A stretch of 12,893 bases of DNA from Scybalousia_A sp964626385 (GTDB lineage Bacteria > Bacteroidota > Bacteroidia > Bacteroidales > P3). The notes below the pieces were generated by a model. The model was not told where the DNA came from, made no database searches, and saw nothing but the letters and a program-made list of their open reading frames with translations. A program made the translations under genes and the position numbers. This document shows positions 1 to 7,376 of the stretch, piece by piece. Where the stretch lies: positions 1-12,893 of the forward strand of contig CAZVEO010000071.1 of assembly GCA_964626385.1 (NCBI GenBank), read 5' to 3'. Numbering within the stretch: the stretch's first letter is position 1; each line of letters begins with the position of its first letter.

Positions 1-310
1 TTTTTATTTGTAACTCATTGATAATCAGTAAACCGATTTTGCACCCACAGGGTGCAGTCGTAGGGTGTTCTATAAGGGCAAAGCCGTTACAAAAACACAT
101 ACGCTTAGCGTCTTTAAAACAGCCTGTGGCTGCAGGCTAAGCCTGTTTTATAGGGCACAGCCGTTATTTTTTTAGATTAGCATAGGTTGTTATAGGTTAG
201 CATAGACGCTTAAGCGTATGTGTTTTTGTAACGGCTTTGCCATTATGAAACACCCTATGGGTGCAGGCTAAGCCCGTGTCCTTGTAAAACAGTCTAAGGC
301 TGTGGCTAAT
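1..310. repeat. Dispersed palindromic repeat cluster, left edge
   Basis: This stretch is built from short GC-richer words that recur in both orientations in an otherwise AT-rich window: GGCAAAGCC, GGCACAGCC, GGCTTAGCC, AAAACAG/CTGTTTT and the near-palindrome CACCCTATGGGTG. The same words reappear at 12835-12893. Positions 248-274 read on the minus strand match 12867-12893 at 25 of 27 bases. No transposase or other ORF belongs to it. The block covers the 3' end of the TSCPD gene (268-525). Positions 1-40 before it are plain AT-rich DNA in which I see nothing. The structure suggests a REP- or MITE-like non-coding element. Its family is not one I recognise. Confidence 0.75.
77..241. repeat. Long inverted repeat (37/38-nt arms, 90-nt spacer)
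   Basis: The left arm 77-113 and right arm 204-241 are reverse complements over 37 bases, apart from one extra T in the right arm. Imperfect pairing continues outward, roughly 59-76 against 242-260, including ACACCCTA. The 90-nt spacer carries a smaller hairpin, with GCCTG/CAGGC inside AAAACA/TGTTTT (about 117-150), and the direct repeat TTAGCATAG twice. As RNA this would fold into one long stem. It lies just downstream of the RadA-TSCPD operon on the minus strand, so a role in termination or 3'-end protection is possible. This is inference only. Confidence 0.8.
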
Positions 311-525
311 TGGTCGGGGCAACTAGTTCCCTTGCCTTTGCAGTCTATTCCTTTAAGTCTATCAATTACTTGTTGAATTTTCATTCCTTTGACCAAAGAG
401 GCTATGCCTTTGGTATTACCATTGCATCCTCCTTCAAATCTAACATTTTCTATTACATCTCCTTCTACTTGTATTTCTATACTTTTGGAGCATGTACCTT
501 TGGTTTTATAAGTAAAGGTTTTCAT
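268..525 (-). CDS. TSCPD domain protein (TIGR03905-like)
   Basis: This 85-residue protein carries the signature TSCPD at residues 67-71. Four cysteines (12, 34, 62, 69) are arranged like the metal-binding C-terminal domain of class II ribonucleotide reductases. Stand-alone proteins of this kind form the family TIGR03905, whose function is unknown. A zinc-binding role is inferred from the cysteines. The ATG lies 11 bases after the radA stop, so the gene is probably the last of the DUF4810-DUF799-radA operon. The C-terminus is odd: the tail from about residue 78 and the TAG stop are encoded by the dispersed repeat at 1-310, so this tail has probably replaced the original ending. The plus-strand ORF over the same bases is a shadow. 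Confidence 0.8.
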   Translation of the reverse strand: MKTFTYKTKGTCSKSIEIQVEGDVIENVRFEGGCNGNTKGIASLVKGMKIQQVIDRLKGIDCKGKGTSCPDQLATALDCFTRTRA

Positions 526-536
526 TGTTTTTGATT

Positions 537-1892
537 TTAAACGATTATACTGCTTATTAAATCTGATATATTTGCAAGATATATAGGTTTAATTTTATTG
601 TTTGTTTCAACAATATCTTTATTGTATTTACTTAAATATATTTTCTTAAATCCCATATTTTCAGCCTCTTTTATACGCCTATCTATATAGGGAACAGGAC
701 GTATTTCCCCCGACAAGCCTACTTCGGCAGCAAAGCAAGAATGTTTGTCTATATACACATCTTGGTGAGAAGAAAGTATTGAGGCAACAACGGAAATATC
801 TATAGCAGGGTCGCTAACTCTTATGCCTCCTGCTATATTTAAAAACACGTCTTTATTGCTAACCTTTACCCCTGCTTTCTTTTCCAATACTGCTAAAAGC
901 ATATTTAATCTTCTTATATCAAAACCGTTGGAAACTCTTTGAGGTGAAGAATAATAAGAAGGAGATACTAAGGCTTGGGTTTCTATCAAAAGCGAGCGTC
1001 TGCCCTCCATAGTAGCACAAGTAGAAATACCGCTAAGGTTTTCATCTCTTTGCGTCATAAGTATTTGAGACGGGTTTTCTACCGCTTTGAGTCCAAAGGA
1101 AGTCATCTCATATATTCCTATTTCATTTGTTGAGCCAAATCTATTTTTAATGGAACGCAAGATACGATAACCATAATTTTTATCTCCCTCAAATTGTAAA
1201 ACAGTATCCACCATATGTTCCAATATTTTAGGTCCTGCCAAAGAGCCTTCCTTTGTTATGTGCCCAACAAGAATAAGTGGTACTTTTGACCTTTTGGCAT
1301 AATCTATTAACTTATCTGCGCATATACGTATTTGTGTTATACTGCCTGCAAAACTCTCAGCTTCCAAACTTGAAAGTGTTTGTATGGAATCAACAATAAT
1401 TAAAGCTGGAGATGTGTTTTGAGCTACTTCTAAAATATTTTCTACGTTGGTTTCGGACAAAAGCAAACAACTTTCAGAATCAATATTCATTCTTACCTGT
1501 CTAAGTTTGATTTGCTCCGGGCTTTCCTCACCAGAAACATACAACACTGAGCTATTTAAAGCGAGTGCTGTCTGTAAAAGCAATGTACTTTTGCCTATTC
1601 CCGGCTCTCCGCCTATAAGGACAACAGACCCCAAAACCAAACCTCCTCCTAAAACCCTATTTAATTCTTTATCTGTAGTGTCTATACGATGTTCTTGTTT
1701 GTAAATTACTTGATGTATGGGTATGGGTTGATTTTTTAAAACACCCTTTTGTGAAGATTTATTTGTAGAGGAGTTATTTACCACCACTTGCTCAAAACTT
1801 CCCCAATTATTACACTCCGGACATTTACCCAAATACGAAGATGATTGGTAACCGCAATGATTACAAATATATACACTCTTTTCCTTTGCCAT
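537..1892 (-). CDS. radA: DNA repair protein RadA (Sms)
   Basis: RadA is a RecA-like ATPase and helicase that promotes branch migration and processing of recombination intermediates with RecA. The 451-residue length is normal for the family. The domains come in the expected order. An N-terminal zinc finger has cysteines 10, 13, 24 and 27. The RecA-like core has Walker A GGEPGIGKST at 94-103 and a Walker B ending at Asp168. The RadA-specific KNRFG motif is at 249-253. A Lon-protease-like C-terminal domain runs from about 270 to the end and ends with the typical EVGLSGEIRPVP region. The start ATG follows the stop of the coiled-coil lipoprotein gene by 11 bases, and the TSCPD gene begins 11 bases after its own stop. 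Co-transcription with envelope lipoproteins looks incidental. Confidence 0.97.
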   Translation of the reverse strand: MAKEKSVYICNHCGYQSSSYLGKCPECNNWGSFEQVVVNNSSTNKSSQKGVLKNQPIPIHQVIYKQEHRIDTTDKELNRVLGGGLVLGSVVLIGGEPGIGKSTLLLQTALALNSSVLYVSGEESPEQIKLRQVRMNIDSESCLLLSETNVENILEVAQNTSPALIIVDSIQTLSSLEAESFAGSITQIRICADKLIDYAKRSKVPLILVGHITKEGSLAGPKILEHMVDTVLQFEGDKNYGYRILRSIKNRFGSTNEIGIYEMTSFGLKAVENPSQILMTQRDENLSGISTCATMEGRRSLLIETQALVSPSYYSSPQRVSNGFDIRRLNMLLAVLEKKAGVKVSNKDVFLNIAGGIRVSDPAIDISVVASILSSHQDVYIDKHSCFAAEVGLSGEIRPVPYIDRRIKEAENMGFKKIYLSKYNKDIVETNNKIKPIYLANISDLISSIIV

Positions 1893-1903
1893 AATAAGAA
1901 ATA

Positions 1904-3310
1904 TTAACTTGGTTTGATGGTAACCTTATATTTTACCTCTTGAGCTTCTGCTTTACGTTTTTTGTCTTGTTGATAATCTTTGTGATAAGGTCCTGCGGGT
2001 AAGTCTAAGAATACATATTTTTGCATTCTTTCAAACAGCCCCAAATACAACATTTGTTCAGGGTCGTTAAGTAATTTTTTATTGTTTTTTTCTTTTACTG
2101 GCATAGGACTGTCATAATTGAAATCAGCGTGTCTTACAAACAAAGTGTCCAAACTTTGAGTAGAAATTAAATCATAATGAGCTACAACATTAATATTAGT
2201 AGACCACCAAGGTTTTTCTGCTCTATATATGGTAATCAAAAGCACTGCATCAGCATTATATTTTTCCTTAAAAGATTTTATTTGTTCTAAGGTTAAATAT
2301 TTAGTGTTTTTGGTTGTGTCTTTTTTTAATTCATCCATAAAAGATAGGGCTGGCAAAACATAATATCCTTTTTCACATAATTCTCTTACACAACCGGTAT
2401 AAGCCATTTCGCTTGCCTGTTTATACTCTGAACGATTCCAAGGGTAAGCGACCATTATGGTTAAAGGCTTTTCATTATACATTTTGGAATAAACTTTGGA
2501 GCGTGCCTCTTTCTTTGGAAACACTTTTCTGTATGTTCTTTTAAAGAAATTACCTTCTTCTTTGTTTTTTGAAGCAATGATTTTCTTTTTCTCATTATCT
2601 GTAAGGGAAGTTACCAAGCTATCTGAAGTTTGGTCTTGTGAAATTGTTAACTCCTCTTCTTGTTCTATTTCTTCCTCAGGGTGTTGCATGCGATAGATTA
2701 TTTGGTCCATCGTGCTAAGACTTTCAAACTTCTTTTTCCTTTCTTCTTGTTTTGCTTTCTTTTCTTGCTCAGCTTTTTCTTTTTCTTGTTTCAGGAGTTC
2801 TTGTTGTTCTTTTAAGGCTTGTTTTGAAGCCTCTTTTTCTTGATTAGCCAATAGTTCCTCTTGCTGTTGTTCTTGTACTAAACGTTGTTGCTCTTGCTCT
2901 TCTAATTCTTGTTGTTTTTTTATTATAGACTCGGCTTCTTGTTCTGCAAGTTTTTGAGAAGATAGAAGAGATTCTTTTTCTCTTTTTCGTTCCTCTTTTA
3001 TTCGTTGTCTTTCTGTCTTTGCGGCATTTTTTATTATATCCTCTTGTTCTTTTTCTTTTCTACGTTTTTCTTTCTCTTCTTGTTTCTTCTTTTTAGCAAA
3101 CGCTTTATCGCGTTTCTTATTTTCTTCCAATTGTTTTTTGCGATTGGCTTGTATTTCTTTTTCTCGTTGTCTTTGCTTTTGTTTATCTGTGAGAGGTTTT
3201 GCCGTTGTGGATAGTTCTTGTTTGTCTTCTTGCTTGTTAGAGTCTTTTTTTATGATACTGCAAGAGGCAAACAATATTGCAAAAGAAATTATCAATAAAA
3301 TATATCTCAT
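1904..3310 (-). CDS. GNA1162/DUF799-like lipoprotein with long coiled coil
   Basis: This 468-residue protein starts with a lipoprotein signal peptide whose lipobox FASC places the lipidated cysteine at residue 17. Residues of about 42-197 are almost entirely Lys, Glu, Gln and Arg with scattered Leu/Ala, so they should form a long coiled coil or single charged helix. Residues of about 275-443 resemble the DUF799/GNA1162 lipoprotein domain: a beta strand LTIMVAYP, then GYYVLPA (315-321), DAVLLITIYR, and LPAGPYH near the end. In Neisseria and many Proteobacteria this family sits with a DUF4810 lipoprotein and a CsgG-like lipoprotein. Here the DUF4810 gene lies directly upstream and overlaps it by 4 bases (ATGA), but no CsgG-like gene is in the window. 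The family assignment is by eye; the long charged insert is the unusual part. Molecular function is unknown. Confidence 0.75.
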   Translation of the reverse strand: MRYILLIISFAILFASCSIIKKDSNKQEDKQELSTTAKPLTDKQKQRQREKEIQANRKKQLEENKKRDKAFAKKKKQEEKEKRRKEKEQEDIIKNAAKTERQRIKEERKREKESLLSSQKLAEQEAESIIKKQQELEEQEQQRLVQEQQQEELLANQEKEASKQALKEQQELLKQEKEKAEQEKKAKQEERKKKFESLSTMDQIIYRMQHPEEEIEQEEELTISQDQTSDSLVTSLTDNEKKKIIASKNKEEGNFFKRTYRKVFPKKEARSKVYSKMYNEKPLTIMVAYPWNRSEYKQASEMAYTGCVRELCEKGYYVLPALSFMDELKKDTTKNTKYLTLEQIKSFKEKYNADAVLLITIYRAEKPWWSTNINVVAHYDLISTQSLDTLFVRHADFNYDSPMPVKEKNNKKLLNDPEQMLYLGLFERMQKYVFLDLPAGPYHKDYQQDKKRKAEAQEVKYKVTIKPS

Positions 3311-3669
3311 AGTCCAAGTTCTTGCTTTAAGTTGTTGATATAAGTCTTGCTCTCAGGATAAAGTTCTATCTCTATTTCAAACCATTTGTTTGCAGAGGTG
3401 GTGTCGTTTTGTTGATAAAGCAGATAAGCATAGTCGGCACATGCCCCGGGAGGTATGGCATAGGGATCAAACTTACTGCTCTTTTTCTTCATTTCTTTTT
3501 CTCCTACTATGGCTTGATAACTTTTGGTTATGTTTTTTATATCTGATTTCTTTTCGCTACTAATGTAGGTGTATATAGCATCATCGTAATCATTGTACTT
3601 GTATAGTTGTTTGCCACAAGAAACAAACACAAATCCTACAAACAATGATATGAAGTATTTCTTTGTCAT
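3307..3669 (-). CDS. DUF4810 domain lipoprotein
   Basis: This gene encodes a 120-residue lipoprotein. The signal peptide starts MTKKYF and ends in the lipobox FVSC, with the lipidated cysteine at residue 18. The mature part shows the DUF4810 pattern: a Y-x-Y region soon after the cysteine, then PPG at 73-75, the ADYAYLL helix at 78-84, and WFEIEIELYPES ending at 107. It is probably a short TPR-like helical fold. I place the start at 3669. The longer in-frame ORF to 3744 would put 25 residues ahead of the signal peptide and would run through the -7 promoter box and the hairpin. The gene overlaps the DUF799-like gene by ATGA, so the two are translationally coupled and probably act together at the outer membrane. 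Partner and function are unknown. Confidence 0.78.
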   Translation of the reverse strand: MTKKYFISLFVGFVFVSCGKQLYKYNDYDDAIYTYISSEKKSDIKNITKSYQAIVGEKEMKKKSSKFDPYAIPPGACADYAYLLYQQNDTTSANKWFEIEIELYPESKTYINNLKQELGL

Positions 3670-3690
3670 AAATATGGTTTTTATAAGTTG

Positions 3691-3698
3691 CAAATTTA
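3691..3698 (-). promoter_or_regulatory. Predicted -7 box of the DUF4810-DUF799-radA-TSCPD operon
   Basis: On the minus strand this reads TAAATTTG, a full match to the Bacteroidota -7 consensus TAnnTTTG. It lies about 22 bases before the ATG at 3669. No clean -33 TTTG is seen at the usual distance, because that position falls inside the inverted repeat 3702-3741. The placement supports the short start chosen for the lipoprotein. Confidence 0.5.
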
Positions 3699-3701
3699 TA
3701 C

Positions 3702-3741
3702 AAAAATCTTTGCAATAAAGTTTATTGTTGCAAAGATTTTT
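3702..3741 (-). terminator. 14-bp inverted repeat, probable intrinsic terminator
   Basis: The arms AAAAATCTTTGCAA (3702-3715) and TTGCAAAGATTTTT (3728-3741) pair perfectly over 14 bp around a 12-nt spacer. The spacer overlaps a second small palindrome, CAATAAA-G-TTTATTG (3713-3727). Read on the minus strand the stem ends in a T run, as expected for an intrinsic terminator after the glutathione peroxidase gene. It also lies directly upstream of the next operon's -7 box, so it could instead be an operator. The stem is AT-rich, so termination efficiency is uncertain. Confidence 0.5.
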
Positions 3742-3809
3742 CAAAACGATTTAAAACAACAATTTTTGTTAAAATAAGATAACAATTATTCTTGTTTGTG
3801 AAATGTTAT

Positions 3810-4361
3810 TTATTTAGCAAGCATTTCCTCTATATCTTTTTCCATTTCTTCGGGCTTAACCATAGATTCAAAGCGTTTTATAGTTTTGCCGTCTTGGGAA
3901 ACAAGAAATTTTGTAAAGTTCCATCGTATATTATTTCCTTTTTCAAAGCCTGTTTTTTGTTCTTTATGAATATTGTCCAATTGTTCTCCCACTTCTTTTA
4001 TAGGGTAGCATTCAAAAGGTGCTTTTTCTTTTAGATAAGCAAACAAAGGTGCTTGATTTTCTCCGTTAACATCTATTTTTGCAAACATTTGGAATGTTAC
4101 TCCATAGTTTATCAAGCAAGTCTCCTGTATTTCCTTTGCATCGCCAGGCTCCTGACCTAAAAATTGATTACAAGGAAAACCTAAAACGACCAACCCTTTA
4201 TCTTTATATTTTTTGTATAGATTTTCCAAACCTTCATATTGAGGAGTAAAACCGCATTTGCTTGCTGTGTTTACTATTAACATAACTTTGTCTTTATAGT
4301 CAGCAAAGTTAATTTCCTTGCCCGAAAGACTTTTCATTGTGAAATCATAAATCCCATTCAT
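3810..4361 (-). CDS. Glutathione peroxidase family thiol peroxidase (Cys type)
   Basis: This 183-residue cytoplasmic enzyme reduces hydrogen peroxide and organic peroxides. The family signature NTASKCGFTPQ places the peroxidatic cysteine at residue 36. LGFPCNQFLGQEP supplies the catalytic Gln70, and WNF supplies Trp147-Asn148. Cys82, in the segment ETCLINYGV, sits where non-selenium members carry the resolving cysteine. By family knowledge such enzymes usually take electrons from thioredoxin rather than glutathione. The active site uses an ordinary cysteine codon, not selenocysteine. There is no signal peptide. The gene starts 16 bases after the porQ stop and is probably co-transcribed with it. 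Downstream lies the inverted repeat 3702-3741. Gene symbols such as bsaA or gpo are used for homologues; I leave it blank. Confidence 0.95.
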   Translation of the reverse strand: MNGIYDFTMKSLSGKEINFADYKDKVMLIVNTASKCGFTPQYEGLENLYKKYKDKGLVVLGFPCNQFLGQEPGDAKEIQETCLINYGVTFQMFAKIDVNGENQAPLFAYLKEKAPFECYPIKEVGEQLDNIHKEQKTGFEKGNNIRWNFTKFLVSQDGKTIKRFESMVKPEEMEKDIEEMLAK

Positions 4362-4377
4362 ATCAATATTTGTTTTA

Positions 4378-5415
4378 TTAAAATTTATAACTCAAAGTAA
4401 TATAATTTGGACTGCCATAATTGTGATACTCATTGCGAGCAAAGGAGAATGTATAGTTTTTGTAAAAACAAGTAAAACCATAAGAAAGTCCTGTAAGCGA
4501 GAAAGCATCATCAACAGCCATTTCTTTTCTTTGTCTATAAGAATAACCGAAAGAAAGATTAAAATATTTGCTTGGAAGTATATCTATGGCAAATCTCAAA
4601 TGTCTAAAGCTTTTATCAAAAAAAGCAGAGAAAGAACTTTCTTCCTTTATACTTCCGTCTAATTCTTTGCTTGTACGAGGCTCAAGAGGGTCGTTTTCTC
4701 TTATATTCCATTGTGTAAGATTGTCGGCTACAACGTATAATATAACGGGAGCGTGCTTAAAATTTTTTGAAAAACCTATTTGCAAATCCAAAGGTAAAGT
4801 ATCTCGTTGGTTGGCAAAAGAATGTACTTGACGACCTATGTTTTTGAGTATTGCGCCTATTTGCCAACTTTTGGAAGGAGAAAGCCACATAGCGGAAACA
4901 TCCACCGCCAAAGTAGTAGAGGAATAAGATTCATAATGAGAAAACATTGGTTTAAAATTAAGTCCCAAATAAATATTGTCCTCTATTTGTCTGCCCCAAG
5001 CTATGTTTAACATCAAATCATTAGCAGAAAAAGTCCCCATCACATCTCCGTTGCTTTCGGTCAGAAGAAACTCTCCGTAGTTAATGTATTGTAGGGCAAA
5101 ACCAAAGTTGCCAAATTTTTCAAAACTATGAGTATAATGCAAGGCTCCTTGATAAGAACCTGCAAAAATATCAGTATAAGTAACAGAAATTATATTGTTT
5201 AATTCTTTGTTTAGTGTTGCTGGGTTGGCTATAGAGGTTGGAGCATCTTCTATAAAACGAGGAACAAAGTTTAAGCCCTTTGCTGTCATAGGAGCCGAGT
5301 TGTAAAGATTAAGAATAGCAAACCCTGCTTGTCCTGCCTCGGATTGTGCAAACGCAAATTTGTTAAAAAAAATAAGTATAATTATTATTAATAGTATTTT
5401 GATTTTTCTAAGCAT
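4378..5415 (-). CDS. porQ: Type IX secretion system protein PorQ
   Basis: This 345-residue outer-membrane beta-barrel protein has a signal peptide of about 23 residues (strongly hydrophobic, cleavage at FAFA|Q). The body is rich in alternating aromatic and polar strands. It contains the PorQ pattern: an N-terminal GQAGFAILNL segment, then ANPATLNKEL near residue 64, FAGSYQGALHYTHSF, a central NYGEF region followed by FSANDLMLNIAWGRQ, and a terminal strand ending in YKF. In Porphyromonas gingivalis PorQ is needed for type IX secretion and works with PorZ and the PorU/PorV attachment machinery. The window holds no other Por genes, so these must lie elsewhere. It follows the M23 peptidase gene by 71 bases and precedes the peroxidase gene. 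A weak TAAGTTTA sequence in the 71-base gap could be its own -7 box. Confidence 0.88.
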   Translation of the reverse strand: MLRKIKILLIIIILIFFNKFAFAQSEAGQAGFAILNLYNSAPMTAKGLNFVPRFIEDAPTSIANPATLNKELNNIISVTYTDIFAGSYQGALHYTHSFEKFGNFGFALQYINYGEFLLTESNGDVMGTFSANDLMLNIAWGRQIEDNIYLGLNFKPMFSHYESYSSTTLAVDVSAMWLSPSKSWQIGAILKNIGRQVHSFANQRDTLPLDLQIGFSKNFKHAPVILYVVADNLTQWNIRENDPLEPRTSKELDGSIKEESSFSAFFDKSFRHLRFAIDILPSKYFNLSFGYSYRQRKEMAVDDAFSLTGLSYGFTCFYKNYTFSFARNEYHNYGSPNYITLSYKF

Positions 5416-5486
5416 TCCTTAATATCTGTTTTGCATAATGAGTAAACTTAAAATAAGTCTTTTTATTATTTAAAATACCTATTTTT

Positions 5487-7199
5487 CTACCTTACTATGT
5501 TATAGGTAACTTGTTTGGTATTGTTTTTTTTGTCTTTAACAACAATTTTCAAGGTGTTTTCTCCTTTTTTCAACTTTTCGTCTATTGTGTAGGTAAGCCT
5601 TGCGTTTTTGCCGTCATATTCCATAAGTATCCATTCATTATTGATATAACCATTATAAGAGGCAATACCGCTAAGATTATCGTTTATTTTTACTTTTAAA
5701 GTTTTTTGTTTTGAAGACAATTTTGTTTTGTTCTTAAAATTTAAAGGTTTGATTTGTGGAGCAATGGTATCTATCCAAACAGCAAATACTCCAAAATCTC
5801 CTATTTGGGTTTCTACAAAACCGTTTTTTACTCCTCCTCCCACAGAAGACAAATTGCCTTTGCTGTTTATTTTAACAATGAGATATTTGTCTTTTAGTTT
5901 GTTATCTATTTTATAAGGTTTTATTTTTATTGTAAATTTCTTTTTTACAGGCTCAAAAATATTGTGTAGTGTATGCACGTTAGAATATGTCCCTTTGCGT
6001 TCATAGTGTTCCAATTCTATGTTTTGATAAAGACAATTTTTTTGAAAAACAAAACTACTTCCATCCGAAGCCGTGTAAACAGAGCTTTCCAAGCAATTGA
6101 TATGTTTTACTTTTGGTTTTAAGGTAAGATTTTTTACAGCATTGTCTTTTTGGAAGCCTTTGATGTGGAAAACAAAATTAGTGGTGTTGTTTTTTATATC
6201 ACTTAGCCTCCATTCCACTCTATAAACGGAGTCTTTTTTAACCTCCAATATACCCTTGTTTAAGTATGTATTGTATGGTAGTTTGCCGTTTTCCATCATT
6301 TTACTACAAAGATAACGTTTACCTGTCCTTATATATAGCGGGTAGTTTATTACTGCGTCTACAAAACCATAGTTAGTAAAAGAAAATTCATTAATCTTGT
6401 GAGAAAATATTTTCGTTTCATTAACAAATAATTCATAATTCAATACGCCGTTTTTCATAGAAGAATTTAATGAAGGGTCAAAAGCAAGTATAGAAAAAAA
6501 CACATTACCCAAAGCCTCAAGGGTATCTCCTGATTGAAAAGAGTTGTTGTTTTTCAATTTTATGATTTTGTCGTTAGCGGAGCTCTCTACACTTGCCCCT
6601 TTCAACGGAGTTATTGCAAATGATTCTATATAAGGAGGAATTGTATCCTCTATATTCAGAAATAATAAAGGGTTTATGGGGTTTTCTGTTGCTGTTTTTC
6701 TTATTTCAAAATGCAAGTGAGGACCAGCCACCGAGCCACTTTCACCACTTATAGCAATAGTATCTCTTAGTTTTACGTATATGCTCGGTTTAGAAAAAAT
6801 ATAGTCAAACTCATAGACTTGATTCTCATACTGATATTCTTTAACAAATTTCTCTATTTCTCCGCAATATCTTTCCAAGTGCATATATACGGTAGTGTAG
6901 CCGTTTGGGTGAGTTATATAAAGGTTTTTTCCTCCTCCAAAAGCTTGTACTTTTATTCTTTTTACATACCCCTCCATAGGAGCATAAACATAATACCCTG
7001 TCTTGCCAAAAGTTCTTATATCCAAACCAGAATGAAAATGCGAGCCTCTTAATTCAGCAAAACTACCAGTAGAGTATAAAGGAATATTCATAGGAGAAGC
7101 AAAGTTGTTTTCCTTATTTTGTCCAGATGTAATGATGGTTGAGAATAGAGTAATAAAAAAAGTCCAAAAAAGTTTTGTAGTGTTTTTCTTGTAAAGCAT
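5487..7199 (-). CDS. Secreted M23 (LytM-type) metallopeptidase
   Basis: This 570-residue exported protein has an N-terminal signal segment (cleavage near residue 26, ending ITSG|Q). The LytM/M23 domain covers about residues 48-180. The zinc ligands and catalytic residues all appear present: His56 and Asp60 in HSGLD, His107 in YMHLE, and His161/His163 in GPHLHFE. It should therefore be an active peptidoglycan endopeptidase, or a close relative, in the periplasm. A long middle section without motifs I recognise follows. The last 95 or so residues look like an Ig-like beta domain, with DNLSGI then LKKGENTLKIVVKDKKNNT. It is the first gene of a probable peptidase-porQ-peroxidase transcript with its promoter at 7234-7241. 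An anchoring or wall-remodelling role beside PorQ is inference. Confidence 0.9.
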   Translation of the reverse strand: MLYKKNTTKLFWTFFITLFSTIITSGQNKENNFASPMNIPLYSTGSFAELRGSHFHSGLDIRTFGKTGYYVYAPMEGYVKRIKVQAFGGGKNLYITHPNGYTTVYMHLERYCGEIEKFVKEYQYENQVYEFDYIFSKPSIYVKLRDTIAISGESGSVAGPHLHFEIRKTATENPINPLLFLNIEDTIPPYIESFAITPLKGASVESSANDKIIKLKNNNSFQSGDTLEALGNVFFSILAFDPSLNSSMKNGVLNYELFVNETKIFSHKINEFSFTNYGFVDAVINYPLYIRTGKRYLCSKMMENGKLPYNTYLNKGILEVKKDSVYRVEWRLSDIKNNTTNFVFHIKGFQKDNAVKNLTLKPKVKHINCLESSVYTASDGSSFVFQKNCLYQNIELEHYERKGTYSNVHTLHNIFEPVKKKFTIKIKPYKIDNKLKDKYLIVKINSKGNLSSVGGGVKNGFVETQIGDFGVFAVWIDTIAPQIKPLNFKNKTKLSSKQKTLKVKINDNLSGIASYNGYINNEWILMEYDGKNARLTYTIDEKLKKGENTLKIVVKDKKNNTKQVTYNIVR

Positions 7200-7233
7200 G
7201 GTATTTTGTTATTATGGTTTAGATTTGTTTTTG

Positions 7234-7241
7234 CAAAGGTA
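7234..7241 (-). promoter_or_regulatory. Predicted -7 box of the M23 peptidase gene
   Basis: The minus strand reads TACCTTTG, a full TAnnTTTG match about 35 bases before the ATG at 7199. No TTTG or TTG is evident at the -33 distance, so activity may be modest or activator-dependent. Confidence 0.5.
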
Positions 7242-7310
7242 TGAAAAATAATGTGATTTTTTCTATACCCTCTTCTAATTTTGTGTTAAATACCCAAAGA
7301 AAAACATAGA

Positions 7311-7358
7311 GCAAATAAAAAATATTGTACCTTTGCAAGCGTTTAATTAAAATTATAT
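7311..7358. repeat. Direct repeat copy A flanking the R-M system
   Basis: These 48 bases recur at 9836-9883. The first 38 bases are identical, one A/G difference follows (7349 against 9874), and then nine more bases match. The bases on either side differ. Copy A contains a complete -7 box TACCTTTG at 7328-7335 on the plus strand, but no gene follows on that strand: it points into the 3' end of the methyltransferase gene. Together with copy B it brackets the restriction-modification genes as a long target duplication would. Confidence 0.93.
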
Positions 7359-7376
7359 ACCTTACGTATGTGATTG

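Noticed and set aside
1..310. CRISPR array
   Set aside because: The repeated words are palindromic, irregularly spaced and in both orientations, with no regular repeat-spacer pattern and no cas genes.
310..534. Plus-strand ORF opposite the TSCPD gene
   Set aside because: It is an antisense shadow of a recognisable conserved protein and has no family features of its own.
3005..3338. Two plus-strand Phe/Leu-rich ORFs that look like membrane proteins
   Set aside because: They are antisense readings of the Lys/Glu-rich coiled-coil codons, which give Phe/Leu/Ser on the other strand.
3670..3744. Longer N-terminus for the DUF4810 lipoprotein
   Set aside because: The extra 25 residues precede a complete lipoprotein signal and run through a -7 box and a 14-bp inverted repeat, which indicates non-coding DNA.
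3810..4361. Selenocysteine form of glutathione peroxidase
   Set aside because: The active-site position is an ordinary cysteine codon with no in-frame TGA, and a resolving cysteine is present.
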